Below the pieces are notes generated by a model that saw only the letters and a program-made list of their open reading frames with translations, did no database searches and had not been told where the DNA came from. Shown piece after piece: positions 35,300 to 45,560 of a DNA stretch of 64,000 nucleotides (its first letter is position 1; each line of letters starts with the position of its first letter). Source of the stretch: Congeria kusceri (Eukaryota; Mollusca; Bivalvia; Myida; Dreissenidae); NCBI GenBank assembly GCA_027627225.1, contig CM051027.1, positions 45,074,618 through 45,138,617 on the forward strand, in the 5' to 3' direction. Made by a program: the position numbers and the translations under genes.

Positions 35300-35819
35300 A
35301 ATGAATTTAACTTTAAATTGGCCTTTTTCTGAAATTCACGAACAATTATTAACTTTCATGTACCATGCAGATGTTAAGCCCCTAGTGCAAATATTACCCC
35401 CAACTCAATTCAGCTCTCGATTTCAATGTATTTTTTTATTATTTTGTAGCCTTTTTTATTAGCACATGAATTTTATTACAGTAGTTTTACGATTTATAAC
35501 CACGGGCGTAATGAGCGATATATCCTAGTATTCGGGTAAACAGGGTGATTCGTTCACAGTACAGACTAACTCGTTATACCGGTAAGCTACTTTTGTGCGT
35601 TTAAATCCTCATTAGTTCTCATTTTTATTAGACTGAGAAAGTTATTAAATGTATGTACGTATTGGTTGACAAAACTGTATACACATGTAGTCTAGTCATG
35701 ATTTTGTTCACATGCATGAATGTGCAGTGTATACGTATTTTGTAGCTCGTGCTTATATAAATCCCATTAGACATCTTGTAGTTTGTAAGCTATAAACCGT
35801 CAATAACTTTATAATGGAG
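35300..35819. other. No gene recognised
   Basis: AT-rich noncoding sequence. Confidence 0.45.
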
Positions 35820-35846
35820 GTACTAGTATAGTGCGAAATTATTAAC
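35820..35846 (+). repeat. Left member of a 27-bp inverted pair
   Basis: Matches the reverse complement of 46983-47009 at 25 of 27 positions, including an uninterrupted 21-bp core (GTATAGTGCGAAATTATTAA plus C). The pair brackets 11.1 kb containing the nested LINEs. Confidence 0.7.
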
Positions 35847-35939
35847 CTGACACTCATGAATATTCCGTATGCAATCGAGATTTATAACAACGACAAGTAT
35901 CGAGCGTAGCATAGGCAATAATACAATGTATAGAGGATA

Positions 35940-36040
35940 TTTGTTTGTTTTCGGTGTGATAACGCGTGATATCGTCACCGGAAAGGGAGACAATTAATAT
36001 TTTCAAGAGCGCTTGCGTTATCACACCGAAAACAAACAAA
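35940..36040. repeat. Perfect 26-bp inverted repeat (hairpin) with 49-bp loop
   Basis: Arms 35940-35965 and 36015-36040 are exact reverse complements (left arm starts TTTGTTTGTTTTCGGTGTGA). The loop contains GGAAAGGGAGACAA. It may be a short foldback element; no flanking duplication is evident. Confidence 0.9.
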
Positions 36041-36425
36041 TTTTCTTTTAATTTAAATGCTATTTGAAAATTCTTTACGTTTGATTTTTATGTTGGGTAT
36101 TTTCAACACGATATTTACAATATTACGTCCGCACTAATTTCTCTATAATGCGTAATAATCGGGATTAGTAATAAACATTCCAGCGCCATCTTGGATTACG
36201 ATCAAATGTGCCATGGATTAGATCTAGTTAAGCAACTTAAATCGCAAACAATTTTTGCCTCAAGGCATTATCATGGCAGCGTGTTTACAGTACGTCAGTC
36301 TACTATGCTACAAAGTATATTCATAGACAAAACACAATCCGTGTTTCTAAATTTATTTAAGTTTAAATACAATTGGATACCCATAGTCGTTGAAAATGGT
36401 CAGCTTTTAAATCAAGAATTTACAG

Positions 36426-36495
36426 CGCCAATGGTGTAGTGGAACAGATGCCGCGCTGGCGATGCGAAGTTTGGAGTTGGAGTCTCGGCGTCGAC
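36426..36495 (+). other. tRNA-like / SINE-head-like sequence
   Basis: GGTGTAGTGGAACAGATGCC resembles a pol III A box and GGAGTTGGAGTCTC weakly resembles a B box, at suitable spacing. It does not fold as a complete tRNA. Confidence 0.25.
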
Positions 36496-36683
36496 ATTTT
36501 ATTTTGCAAATTATGCTGCGGAAACGTACCAACGTTTTTTTTCACGATTCATCCATTGAATGTGTGATTGTAATTGAAACCATGGTAAATGTGCAATAAA
36601 AAACAAAGATAGTAACACTGTAAAATATTCTACATTTTTTTTTAATATCTCATGTTAAAGATAAACTTAACATTTTACAAAAG

Positions 36684-36772
36684 GTCGCGGCCAGACGGAA
36701 TTGAACTCGGTTCGATAGCGTGCTGCTAGCATGTATACCTCACGACCATGTTATACCACTCTGGCTACCCGG
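36684..36772 (-). other. tRNA-like / SINE-head-like sequence, minus strand
   Basis: On the minus strand GTAGCCAGAGTGGTATAACA resembles an A box and GAGTTCAATTCC a B box about 45 nt later. The T-arm stem does not pair well and no acceptor stem is found, so this is a tRNA-derived repeat at best. Confidence 0.3.
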
Positions 36773-37343
36773 TATTTAAATCTATGTCAAAATAAAAATT
36801 CCAATAATGAAAAACAGAAACTCGCCCAAACAACGCAAACAACCGAACACACATACAGTGTGTCACGAAGATTAGTGAGTGTCAGGTTGGTACCTAGTTA
36901 TCTCGGCACCTGGTTACGTCGGCCCCGTAATCAAGTGTCACTTCGGCACTCAAGTTTGGCCACTTCGGCATTCACAGTTAGTCACTTCGGCGCTGGTAAA
37001 TTAACACATCTTTAATTGATGTTCTATCAGTTTGCAAATAATAAGCACATTTTGACTACTTTAAGATAGGCGTGTTTCATCAGTTTGCCACAATCATGTA
37101 TATATAAATAAAATTATAAAGAACCAATTAAAAATAATTTCTCATGTTGATATTGGTTAGTCTCTGGTTTTTGGGGGGTTCTTTTTTCCTTTGTTTGCAA
37201 AGAAAGCTATACTTTTTTAGTCCTATTGTCAGACATATATATCTTAATTACAAATAGAATATTCTACTGCTCATTCCCATACTATATATCTTTACTGTTA
37301 TGTCTCTCATAATTACTTTCCCACGCTACCGCACTCCTCTTAA
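36773..37343. other. No gene; short GGCACTC-rich tract
   Basis: Between 36890 and 36985 a motif of the form CACTTCGGCACTCA recurs about five times at 20-25 bp spacing. The rest is AT-rich. Confidence 0.4.
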
Positions 37344-37660
37344 AGGCTGTATATTCGATTTTAAAGTTTATACACGTGTTATATAAATTAAGAAAATATA
37401 TTTCTAAAGCAGATATTACTGTTTCTCTTTACTATTTACAAAGATTCATTTTAAAACAGTATTTGTATGTAGTTCTGATATATTTTTACGCTTAGATTTT
37501 TATATAAAACACCGTACCCACACTGCAAAGATTCTATGTGTCACACCCTTTAAAAGAAGGGATGTTTTATAGTTTTATACAATCCGAGTTTTTAAATGTT
37601 AAGCAGTGTGCTCGGGCAATGGTTTTTAACCGAAGTCCGGAGTGTAAATAACCCCACTCT
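37344..37660 (+). repeat. Dispersed repeat, copy P
   Basis: AAAGGCTGTATATTCGATTT through TTTATATAAAACACCG, CCCACACTGCAAAG and GTTAAGCAGTGTGCTCGGGC. The left ~190 bp match 48117-48305 in inverted orientation; the right ~160 bp match 45391-45560 directly. Noncoding. Confidence 0.75.
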
Positions 37661-38229
37661 TCGCCGTCGTCTCATTACATCATTTTTGCAAGGAAAGGGA
37701 GACAACCCGATTAAATATTTGTATGCTTGGCTTACAGTGTAGTTCTATAATAGTATACGGGATGTAACTCATGTTGACTAATAAAAGGTAACTGCAGAAT
37801 CACTCCCCTTTAAACTGTGTATACCATGTTATTTGATTTCTTTATATATTATATAATATAAGAACAGTGTGCTTTTATGGGAAATGTAAGAAATCCTCAA
37901 TATTATTATTATATATTATGGTATTATTATGCTCTCTAGTGATAAATATGCAGATTGTTTGTTTGTATAAAGTATTTTATCATACCACTATGCTGATATC
38001 GGCCTGATACAAAGGTGCCTGATATATTTTTTTTATATCATGTCACAAGCGTTTATATCAGTCAGTGTTTGGATGTACGTCATATTATTCGGAATCAACT
38101 ATAAAGTCAACATTTTCAGTAAAAATGAATCAGATTCAACAAAACAAACAATTTGATACCAAGAACGTATATAGTTTATTATTTTTAATCGTCACGAATA
38201 AAATAACAGTTCGGCAAGCCTCGCCGTTA

Positions 38230-38397
38230 TATTCAAATGTGGCATTGAAGGTAAATTATTAAGAATAATAAAAAATATGTACCAAAATGTTAAGTCATGT
38301 GTTAAGCATTGTTCAGCATATTCAGAATATTTTAATTATGCTGTAGGTCTACGCCAAGGCGAAGTTATGTCCCCATTGTTATTTTCTTTATTTATAG
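38230..38397 (+). pseudogene. LINE-B reverse transcriptase, left piece
   Basis: Plus-strand frame encoding ...KCGIEGKLLRIIKNMYQNVK... and YAVGLRQGEVMSPLLFSLFI, i.e. RT motifs just before the catalytic YADD/FADD box. It runs without a stop up to the LINE-A insertion, and its codon phase continues exactly in the piece starting at 43622. Upstream of about 38230 the homology stops, so LINE-B is 5'-truncated. Confidence 0.85.
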
Positions 38398-38619
38398 TTT
38401 AGTTTATTAGATAATACAGTAGGCAATAAGCCCATAAGTATACATGAAATGTCAATACAATATACATAAAACAAAGTCACTGGTCATTCAAAGGATAAAC
38501 ATCAAAATTAAATCGGTACATTTTAAAATATTGGGTATTTTAGATAAGACAATATACAGCGAGAGGTGGTATGTATTTGTATACATACATATGCATAAAT
38601 ATATACCAAAAATCCTATC

Positions 38620-40872
38620 CTAATCGTAATATGTATTATAAGTATTTCTTATTTCCCATGCTTTATAAATAAACATAGCTAAATTTTTAACAATATTACT
38701 ATTTTGAGAGGTCAGTAAATCTATAAACTTTAACATATTTGGTCTTACGTAATAAAATGGTTTTAAGTAAGCTTTTCTTACATCAGTATATAATGTGCAT
38801 TCCATAACAAAGTGGTATTCATCTTCTAAAACATTGCATAAAGGACATTTTCTTTCTTCATAAGGAATAGCTATTGGTTTTTGCCATCTACCCGTTTCAA
38901 CTTTAAGTCTATGTGCAGAGACTCTTAATCTAGAGAGTGCCATTCTATACTTTAGAATATTTACATCACTTAAATAGAATTGAAATTTAAAATCGGATAT
39001 TAATATGTATGTTTTTGCTCTAGTTGATTCACTCAATTCGGTTTTCCAATTTTGTATAAACATATCTGTAACTCTTATTTTAAAAAATTTCAAAAATATG
39101 TCTACATCCCCTACCCCTTGATTCAGCCACACATCGTTAAAACCACAATTACCTAATAGGCTTTTAACCATGTAGACCCAAGATCTGTTATTGGGGTATG
39201 TTTCTAATTCCCGGGACATAATATCATAAACAAGCTTTACATATTTTATATCACGTGTGTTTACTATCTTTAACCAATATCTAATTACATTAATGCTATG
39301 TCTGACAGATAAAGATGTTCTACCGAGTTCTCCATATATAAAATTATTCTGTGTTTGCCTTCGGACTCCTAATAATTCTTTGCAATAATTTAAATGTATT
39401 CGCTCTATCTTTATATTGCTCTGTAATCCCCATATTTCGGAGCCATAACTTAAAACAGGATAAATTAATTTATCAAACATTTCTAACCTGTGTTGTATTG
39501 TGATGTTATAAAATTTCGACAAATATTGTCTTAATTTAAAAATAGCTTTCAAAGATTGTCCACACAGACTATCAAAAGTTTTGGAAAATGAGCCCCCTGA
39601 GGAAAAGACAAACCCCAAATATGTAAATTTATCAACAATTTCTAAAACGTTGTTATCATATAGGAATCTCAAATTTCGTCTTAGTCTTCCTCCTTTTTTA
39701 AAAACCATGACTTTAGTTTTTTGTGTATTAACCTTTAATTTCCATCGATCACAGTATTGTTTTAACAAATCTAACCCTTTCTGTAAACCAATTTCACTTT
39801 CTGAAAACAAAACAATATCGTCAGCATATAACATTATGAATAATTTTAAAGTGTCTAAATTTATTCCGTCATAATTATTTGTCAGCAAATATTCCTCAAT
39901 GTCATTCAAATACATCGCAAATAAAAAAGGAGACAATGATTCGCCCTGACGTACCCCTAACAAGCATGTAAAGCTATCGCTAACCTCATTGTCATATTTT
40001 ACCCTTGACTTAGCAATACTATACATTGAACGAATTATGTTTAATATTTTCCCTCGAATACCTAATTTAATCAGTTTATACCACATAATATCTCTAACTA
40101 TGTAGTCAAATGCTTTTGTAAAATCTATAAATGCTACGTACAGTTTCTTTTTCTTATTTAATAAATGACTTATTACATTATGCAGTACAAAAATATTATC
40201 TATTGTGCCCATGTTTTGTCTAAATCCTGCCTGAGCCTCAATGTAAACATTATACTTTTCCGCCCAAATCGTTAGACGGTCATTTAAAACTTTCGTAAAT
40301 AATTTGCCTAATGTACTCAGTAAAGTAATACCCCTGTAGTTATTCGTATTATTAATATCACCTTTCTTATGCAATGGGACCACATAACCCTCTGACCATG
40401 TTTCTGGAAAGTAACCCATATCAAAAAATTTATTAAATAACGTGCAAAGAGCTGTCGCGAACATGTCTATCTCACATCCATGCTTAAAAAATTCGTTAAG
40501 AAAATTATCTGGCCCACCCGATTTACCATTGTTTAGTTTTTTACAACATTTTTTTATTTCATGTGTGGTAATGATATTATTCAATTCTTCAAACATAATG
40601 TTTAATTCTCCTCCTAGATATCTCTCATTAAAATATAAAATGTCTTCATCTGGTTGAAAAAACACAGAATCGGGATCATTTACAGATTTAAAATAATTAA
40701 AAAAATCATCTGATGCCAAAGAACTAGAATTGCACATAACCGATCCTTTTAACATTTTCCAATATAACTTGGCATTATTTTTTCTGGCTAATTCCAGTTT
40801 ATGTGTTTGTAATTTATCATAGTCACATTTTTTATTTATAACGCATTTTTTATAATTTGATCTAGCTGCCAC
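38620..40872 (-). CDS. LINE-A ORF2 C-terminal part: reverse transcriptase
   Basis: RT domain with FIDFTKAFD (residues 248-256 counted from 40872), GVRQGESLSP (306-315) and YADD (349-352), followed by the thumb/connection and a C-terminal zinc-type motif C676-x2-C679-x7-H687-x4-C692. Upstream of 40872 the same frame continues to encode SNYYRNNPCDETRRDLVAAR, so this is the continuation of the endonuclease ORF after a single frameshift near 40900-40935. Stop at 38620-38622. Confidence 0.93.
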   Translation of the reverse strand: MAARSNYKKCVINKKCDYDKLQTHKLELARKNNAKLYWKMLKGSVMCNSSSLASDDFFNYFKSVNDPDSVFFQPDEDILYFNERYLGGELNIMFEELNNIITTHEIKKCCKKLNNGKSGGPDNFLNEFFKHGCEIDMFATALCTLFNKFFDMGYFPETWSEGYVVPLHKKGDINNTNNYRGITLLSTLGKLFTKVLNDRLTIWAEKYNVYIEAQAGFRQNMGTIDNIFVLHNVISHLLNKKKKLYVAFIDFTKAFDYIVRDIMWYKLIKLGIRGKILNIIRSMYSIAKSRVKYDNEVSDSFTCLLGVRQGESLSPFLFAMYLNDIEEYLLTNNYDGINLDTLKLFIMLYADDIVLFSESEIGLQKGLDLLKQYCDRWKLKVNTQKTKVMVFKKGGRLRRNLRFLYDNNVLEIVDKFTYLGFVFSSGGSFSKTFDSLCGQSLKAIFKLRQYLSKFYNITIQHRLEMFDKLIYPVLSYGSEIWGLQSNIKIERIHLNYCKELLGVRRQTQNNFIYGELGRTSLSVRHSINVIRYWLKIVNTRDIKYVKLVYDIMSRELETYPNNRSWVYMVKSLLGNCGFNDVWLNQGVGDVDIFLKFFKIRVTDMFIQNWKTELSESTRAKTYILISDFKFQFYLSDVNILKYRMALSRLRVSAHRLKVETGRWQKPIAIPYEERKCPLCNVLEDEYHFVMECTLYTDVRKAYLKPFYYVRPNMLKFIDLLTSQNSNIVKNLAMFIYKAWEIRNTYNTYYD

Positions 40873-42113
40873 CAGGTCCCTCCTTGTTTCATCGCAAGGG
40901 TTATTTCTGTAATAATTAGAGAAGTATAATAAGAATTCTTCAAATTTTTACACTCATGGTCAAAGTATACAGCATCCTTATTATAATTTTTATAACAAAA
41001 ATTACTATGTAAATTTTGTTTAAATATTGGCTTACATACCCCATCTAATATATCTGTAAAAGCTTTAACATTTAAGTCTAAATCCTCATGTGAAATTGCC
41101 ACAAGAATGTTTTCACAAAGAAATTCAAAATGTGTAGTATTTTCTTCCGAGCTTAATACATTCATATACAGATCTTTTTTACTATCATCCCATTTATATT
41201 TGTATAACAATTTAACAGGATCCCCTTTATTGTTGCCATCAACAGAATTATCCAATGTGTACATACTTAAACTAAACGAAATAACACAATGATCGGACAC
41301 AATATTAGGGTCGTAAATGTCAAATGTTTTAAACTGTTGAAGAAGATCGGCTTTGCACAAAACATAATCGACAACGCTACACCCTTGTGAGTTTACGCAT
41401 GTGAATTTACCAATGCCTTTATCTGTACCACAGCGGCCATTTACTATCGTTAAACCTGTCGATATACAAAAATCTAGTAATATTTTACCATATTCATTTA
41501 CTGTTTTATCTTGACTGTTTCTCTCAATTACATCATCCATTACATAATCATCTGGCAACATGTTTAAAATATGTTTATTCTCATATTCTGCATAATCTGG
41601 CTTAATCCCCACCCGTGCATTTAAATCCCCGCATAGTATAAAGTTACAATCATTACCATACTCCTGTTCGAAATAAATCATATTATTTGTTAATAAATCA
41701 AAGATATTTGCATCATTTAAGATTTCTCTACTACTACCTTGAGGAACATTATATATCAAACAGAGAAAAACTTCATTCTGTAAACCAAATAAGTTACCTT
41801 TCAATTTAAGCCACATTATACCATCATCAATGCATTTCACACATTCAACATAATTAAGTAAACGTTCATGTACATATGCTATTACCCCACCGCTGTCCCT
41901 CCTAGCGCCTAATGTTTTGTTTTTTCTATTTAAAACAAAATAATTAAAACTGTCGACATCATATAACAAACTATCATTTCCCCAAGTTTCAGTAAATAAC
42001 AAAATATCGTTTGTACAAAATAACTGTTGAATTTCAAATGTGTCTAATTTATTGTAGGATTTCCCTTTAAGTCCTTGGATGTTCAAAACACAAAACTTGA
42101 CCTCTCGTGACAC
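40836..42113 (-). CDS. LINE-A ORF2 N-terminal part: APE endonuclease
   Basis: Intact apurinic-type endonuclease domain that nicks target DNA for target-primed reverse transcription. Numbering from the GTG at 42111-42113: N11 in VLNIQG, E42 in FTETW, D163/N165 in GDLNAR, D249 in VVDYV and D274/H275 in VSDHC, i.e. all expected catalytic positions. The frame overlaps ORF1 and lies in its -1 frame; no ATG precedes the nuclease domain. Real homology ends near 40920, where a one-base indel shifts to the RT frame; the last ~30 residues are read in the wrong frame. Confidence 0.9.
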   Translation of the reverse strand: MSREVKFCVLNIQGLKGKSYNKLDTFEIQQLFCTNDILLFTETWGNDSLLYDVDSFNYFVLNRKNKTLGARRDSGGVIAYVHERLLNYVECVKCIDDGIMWLKLKGNLFGLQNEVFLCLIYNVPQGSSREILNDANIFDLLTNNMIYFEQEYGNDCNFILCGDLNARVGIKPDYAEYENKHILNMLPDDYVMDDVIERNSQDKTVNEYGKILLDFCISTGLTIVNGRCGTDKGIGKFTCVNSQGCSVVDYVLCKADLLQQFKTFDIYDPNIVSDHCVISFSLSMYTLDNSVDGNNKGDPVKLLYKYKWDDSKKDLYMNVLSSEENTTHFEFLCENILVAISHEDLDLNVKAFTDILDGVCKPIFKQNLHSNFCYKNYNKDAVYFDHECKNLKNSYYTSLIITEITLAMKQGGTWWQLDQIIKNAL

Positions 42114-43489
42114 CTCACTGCTGCCATATTTTCGAGTGTGTTCTGCCTCGTTGCCTTTGCGCTGTCAATTTCATGGGATCCCACGCTTGCTTTCACAGTA
42201 GATCTATTTTTAGAATTCGCTGCAACGGCACTTTTGATTGGGGGATTTACATCGCTTGTCGTGTTTACCTTTCTGGAGTTCGGAATCATCTGTTTTTTGG
42301 TGTTTTTATCTGTGTTTGTGATAGAGACAGTTTCTGCGTACGTCGGTTCCTGTTGGAGTTTACGTTCCGTGCACAGCCGAGGTATGTTTTCACTTGTTTT
42401 CAGTTCAGTTCGTTCTATGTCGCATGTTATGGTTTTGTTTACATTCTCGGTATATAGTAATTCGGGTGGATTTTCCGGACAGTTTGATTCTTCAAATATT
42501 TCGCTCTCACTTTCACTTCCACTGATAGCCGTGCTTACCTCATCATCTATCACTGTATCTGTCGAGTACACTCTTTCTTCTTTGCCTGTGTTTTGAGGTA
42601 TTTTATGTTCATTTTTGTCAGTGTTTACCACTATTAATCTGTCATGGCCTAGTACATGAAAGCATTCGGGAAACATGTCTATAATTGTTCTGCCATTAAC
42701 ACAGAGTCTGGCTGGATATTTAATTTGCACTTTGTGCCTATTCATTCTAGCATTTCTTGCTTCTTTAGATTTATACAGACTTGATCGTGCTTTTGATATC
42801 TCTTTAGGGTACTGCCTATCAATTCCAAATGGGCTCCCTTTCAGTTTATATACATTTTCCATAATTGTCTCGGTATCCACGTAATCCCTAAAACGTACTA
42901 CCATGGGTCTTTTAGAATCTCTACTCTTAGGGTCAAAACGGCCCATTCTATGTGCTCTTTCAATATGCATATCATTGGTGTCAATATCTAGCTCATCGCT
43001 AATAAAATTCAAAACAAGTTGCGTGCAGTTACCTTTAAGTCTCTCAGTGATTCCGTATATCACTATGTTGTTCCTCATGCTTCTAGATTCTGCATCTATT
43101 GATTTGTATGTGAGCACTTTGGAGTTTACCCTTTGATCTTCGAGGAGTCTCTCAATTTGTGTAACCCTGTCATTCATTTCTAGGTAACTCCTGTTGATAC
43201 ACTGTATTTCTTTGTTCCATTTAGTCTGCTGATTTTCAATTTCACTAATTTTTTGATAATTTTTGTTCAGTTGCTCAAATATAGATGTGAGTTTATCATC
43301 TATTGTCATTTTTGCAAATGAATTTGAGGAAATAGACCCACTTGACCCACTTTTAAATTTTCTCTTCTTTGTTTTGTTTACAGTTTCAAATCCGTTATTG
43401 GCGCCATTTTGACATTCCTGAAACCTGTTGTTTGTTTCAATGTTATACATCATGTTATCTTCACTTTCCAAGGAAATTGTATCTTCCAT
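42083..43489 (-). CDS. LINE-A ORF1 protein (RNA-binding chaperone-like)
   Basis: 468 residues. A basic Ser-rich N-terminus (KKRKFKSGSSGS) is followed by a coiled coil at about 61-120 with heptad spacing, an RRM-like domain at about 138-215 (NNIVIYGITERLKG, later KRPMVVRF), and a basic domain (SKARSSLYKSKEARNARMN), the layout of L1-type ORF1 proteins that trimerise and bind the element RNA. A long acidic/Ser-Thr tail (residues ~300-468) is unusual. The ATG at 43487-43489 opens the frame. Its 3' end overlaps ORF2. Confidence 0.85.
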   Translation of the reverse strand: MEDTISLESEDNMMYNIETNNRFQECQNGANNGFETVNKTKKRKFKSGSSGSISSNSFAKMTIDDKLTSIFEQLNKNYQKISEIENQQTKWNKEIQCINRSYLEMNDRVTQIERLLEDQRVNSKVLTYKSIDAESRSMRNNIVIYGITERLKGNCTQLVLNFISDELDIDTNDMHIERAHRMGRFDPKSRDSKRPMVVRFRDYVDTETIMENVYKLKGSPFGIDRQYPKEISKARSSLYKSKEARNARMNRHKVQIKYPARLCVNGRTIIDMFPECFHVLGHDRLIVVNTDKNEHKIPQNTGKEERVYSTDTVIDDEVSTAISGSESESEIFEESNCPENPPELLYTENVNKTITCDIERTELKTSENIPRLCTERKLQQEPTYAETVSITNTDKNTKKQMIPNSRKVNTTSDVNPPIKSAVAANSKNRSTVKASVGSHEIDSAKATRQNTLENMAAVRCHERSSFVF

Positions 43490-43621
43490 ACTTTTATGAA
43501 CACTTCACTTTGCGATTGCACACAAAAATTTGAATTATTACTCTTTTATATCTTTTAAAACACGACTTTTAAATTTTCTCCGTTTACACGTCTACACGGA
43601 CCGAGTGACCTATATATATAG

Positions 43622-44898
43622 AGGATTTAGAACTATTTTTGCAGAATGAGGCTACTTCCGGTTTAAGTATTGATGATATTGTACTGATATTGTTACTATT
43701 TGCCGACGATATGGCAATCATAGGTAAATCTCCAGAAGAAGTGCAAAACCATTTAAATCTTTTATCTAATTATTGTAATTGTTGGGGATTAAAGGTAAAT
43801 ACTAATAAAACTAAAATAATGGTGTTCTGCAAACGAGGAAGACTATTGCCATCTGAAAAATGGACATATGACGGTCAGCAAATTGAAGTAGTAAACGATT
43901 TCAACTATTTGGGAACTGTTTTTAATCATACTGGAAATTTTAATTTGAACCAAGAACATTTATGTGGTAAAGCACTAAAAGCAATGAATATCTTATTTAA
44001 CAAATGTAAAGAGTTTGACCTTAAGCCCAAAACACAATGTCAACTGTTCGATGCTTTTGTTGGGTCTATTTTGAATTACGCATGTGAGGTATGGGGTAAT
44101 ACAAAGTCAAAAGAATTGGAAAGGGTGCACTTAAAGTTCTGTAAACGACTATTAAACGTTAAACAAAATGTTTGTAATGCTACAGTCTATGGCGAATTAG
44201 GTAGATACCCACTTTTTGTTCATCGATACGTAAGGATTGTTAAATACTGGTTTAAAATTACCCAAACTGAAAATATTATTATAAAATCCATATATCTGCA
44301 AGCTTTACACGATTGCCACAACGGACGTTCAAACTGGGTTTTAAATCTTAAAAAGCTGTTAGACAATTACGGTTTGTCTTACGTGTTTAATAATCCAAGC
44401 TCTGTTGATGTTAATACATTTATAACGCACTTTAAAAATGTTGTAATTGATACATATAAACAAGAGTGGTTTAGATCTGTTGTTAATAGTTCTGTTTTAG
44501 ATATGTATCGTGTATTTAAGCCTATTTTCAATTATGAATACTATTTAGATTTGCTACCTAAAAAACTAAGACATTATGTCACAAAGCTTAGAACTTCGGC
44601 TCTGCCACTGAGAATTCAAACTGGAAGATATGCTGGTCAGAATATCCCAAGAAACGAACGCTATTGTCTTTGTTGCAATGAATTAGATGTGGAAGATGAG
44701 TTTCACTTTGTCTGTAAATGTTCTTCATACTCTGTTCTTAGGCGAAACTATTTAAAGCAATGTTATTACAATAGACCTTCTGTTTACATATTCCACCAAT
44801 TGTTAAATACAACTAATACATGCGAACTTATTAAGTTAGCAAAATTTGTAAAAGAAGCACTAATTATAAGAAATAATTGTCTTAATGTTGTGACATAA
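43622..44898 (+). pseudogene. LINE-B reverse transcriptase, right piece
   Basis: Uninterrupted plus-strand frame starting GAG GAT TTA directly after the LINE-A target duplication. It has LLLFADDMAIIG (catalytic FADD box), GLKVNTNKTKIMVF, and a C-terminal C/H-rich motif (CLCCNELDVEDEFHFVCKC). It resembles the LINE-A RT throughout (for example YGELGR, ALPLRIQTGRY) but is clearly diverged. Broken only by the insertion. Confidence 0.9.
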
Positions 44899-45120
44899 CT
44901 ATAAGTAGTTATCTCCCATAGAAATTACGAATGTACATTATACTTATTTATATTAAGCTTTTACCAAAAAATATATATGTACATGATTGTTAATTTGATT
45001 GTATTTGTTATTATTGTATTCATTATAACGTGACCAAATGTATGTATGTAAAACATTTTAGTGTTTAGACGATGTACACTGTACAAGTCTTAATAAATAT
45101 TTGTCTTGTCTTGTCTTGTC
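43622..45120 (+). mobile_element. LINE-B 3' portion with (TTGTC)n tail
   Basis: Includes the RT piece, a 220-bp 3' UTR and the sequence AATAAATA followed by TTGTCTTGTCTTGTCTTGTC at 45101-45120. A short pentamer tail in place of poly(A) is typical of CR1/L2-type LINEs. The left part of the same element is at 38230-38397. Confidence 0.85.
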
Positions 45121-45390
45121 TATATTATTCTAAGCCTCACCTGATATATTACACAAGACCACAAGACAAAACCTAATAAAGCCATGATTTAGAATGTAAA
45201 GAAAAGAAAACATGAAAAAAAAGTATTTTTGTATTTTTTAACGCTTTCGGCGTAAATTGAGGGTGTTCTGCTTCTTCCAGTAGGCCCCGGCGAGAACCAC
45301 CCTTGGTCTTGTTGAAACACATTGTGCTTTATGAAAGTTATTGAACAGTTTTACAAATTTTGCTATTTTTAAAGCATAGCTTTTTATTAT

Positions 45391-45560
45391 TAGCACCGCA
45401 CCCACACTGCAAAGTTTTATATATGTAACTTTCCCCCTATGTTAAGGAATTTGTATAGTTTATTATATTTATGCCAAGTATTTATGTTAAGCAGTGTGCT
45501 CGGGCAATGGTTTTCAACCGAAGTCCCGAGGGTAAACAAAACGGTAAACAACCCCAATCA
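45391..45560 (+). repeat. Dispersed repeat, copy Q (right half)
   Basis: Shares CACCGCACCCACACTGCAAA and GTTAAGCAGTGTGCTCGGGC followed by CAATGG...AACCGAAGTCC with copy P (37500-37660), in the same orientation. Confidence 0.75.

Larger units (their letters stand above)
38398..43616 (-). mobile_element. LINE-A: near-complete non-LTR retrotransposon (5.2 kb)
   Basis: Minus-strand element with 127-bp 5' UTR (43490-43616), ORF1, ORF2 (endonuclease + RT) and 222-bp 3' UTR ending TAATAAACTAAA. Flanked by TATAG at 38393-38397 and 43617-43621, a 5-bp target duplication inside LINE-B. APE endonuclease, RT and a C-terminal CCHC motif place it among APE-type LINEs, probably CR1/L2-like. One frameshift in ORF2 disables this copy. 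Confidence 0.9.

Noticed and set aside
42107..43136. Plus-strand frames of 116, 152, 69 and 77 codons opposite LINE-A ORF1
   Set aside because: Antisense shadows of a well-supported ORF1 coding sequence.
37344..45560. Direct repeats P and Q as LTRs of a retrotransposon
   Set aside because: They lack TG...CA ends and a primer-binding site, only partly overlap, and the DNA between them is two non-LTR elements.
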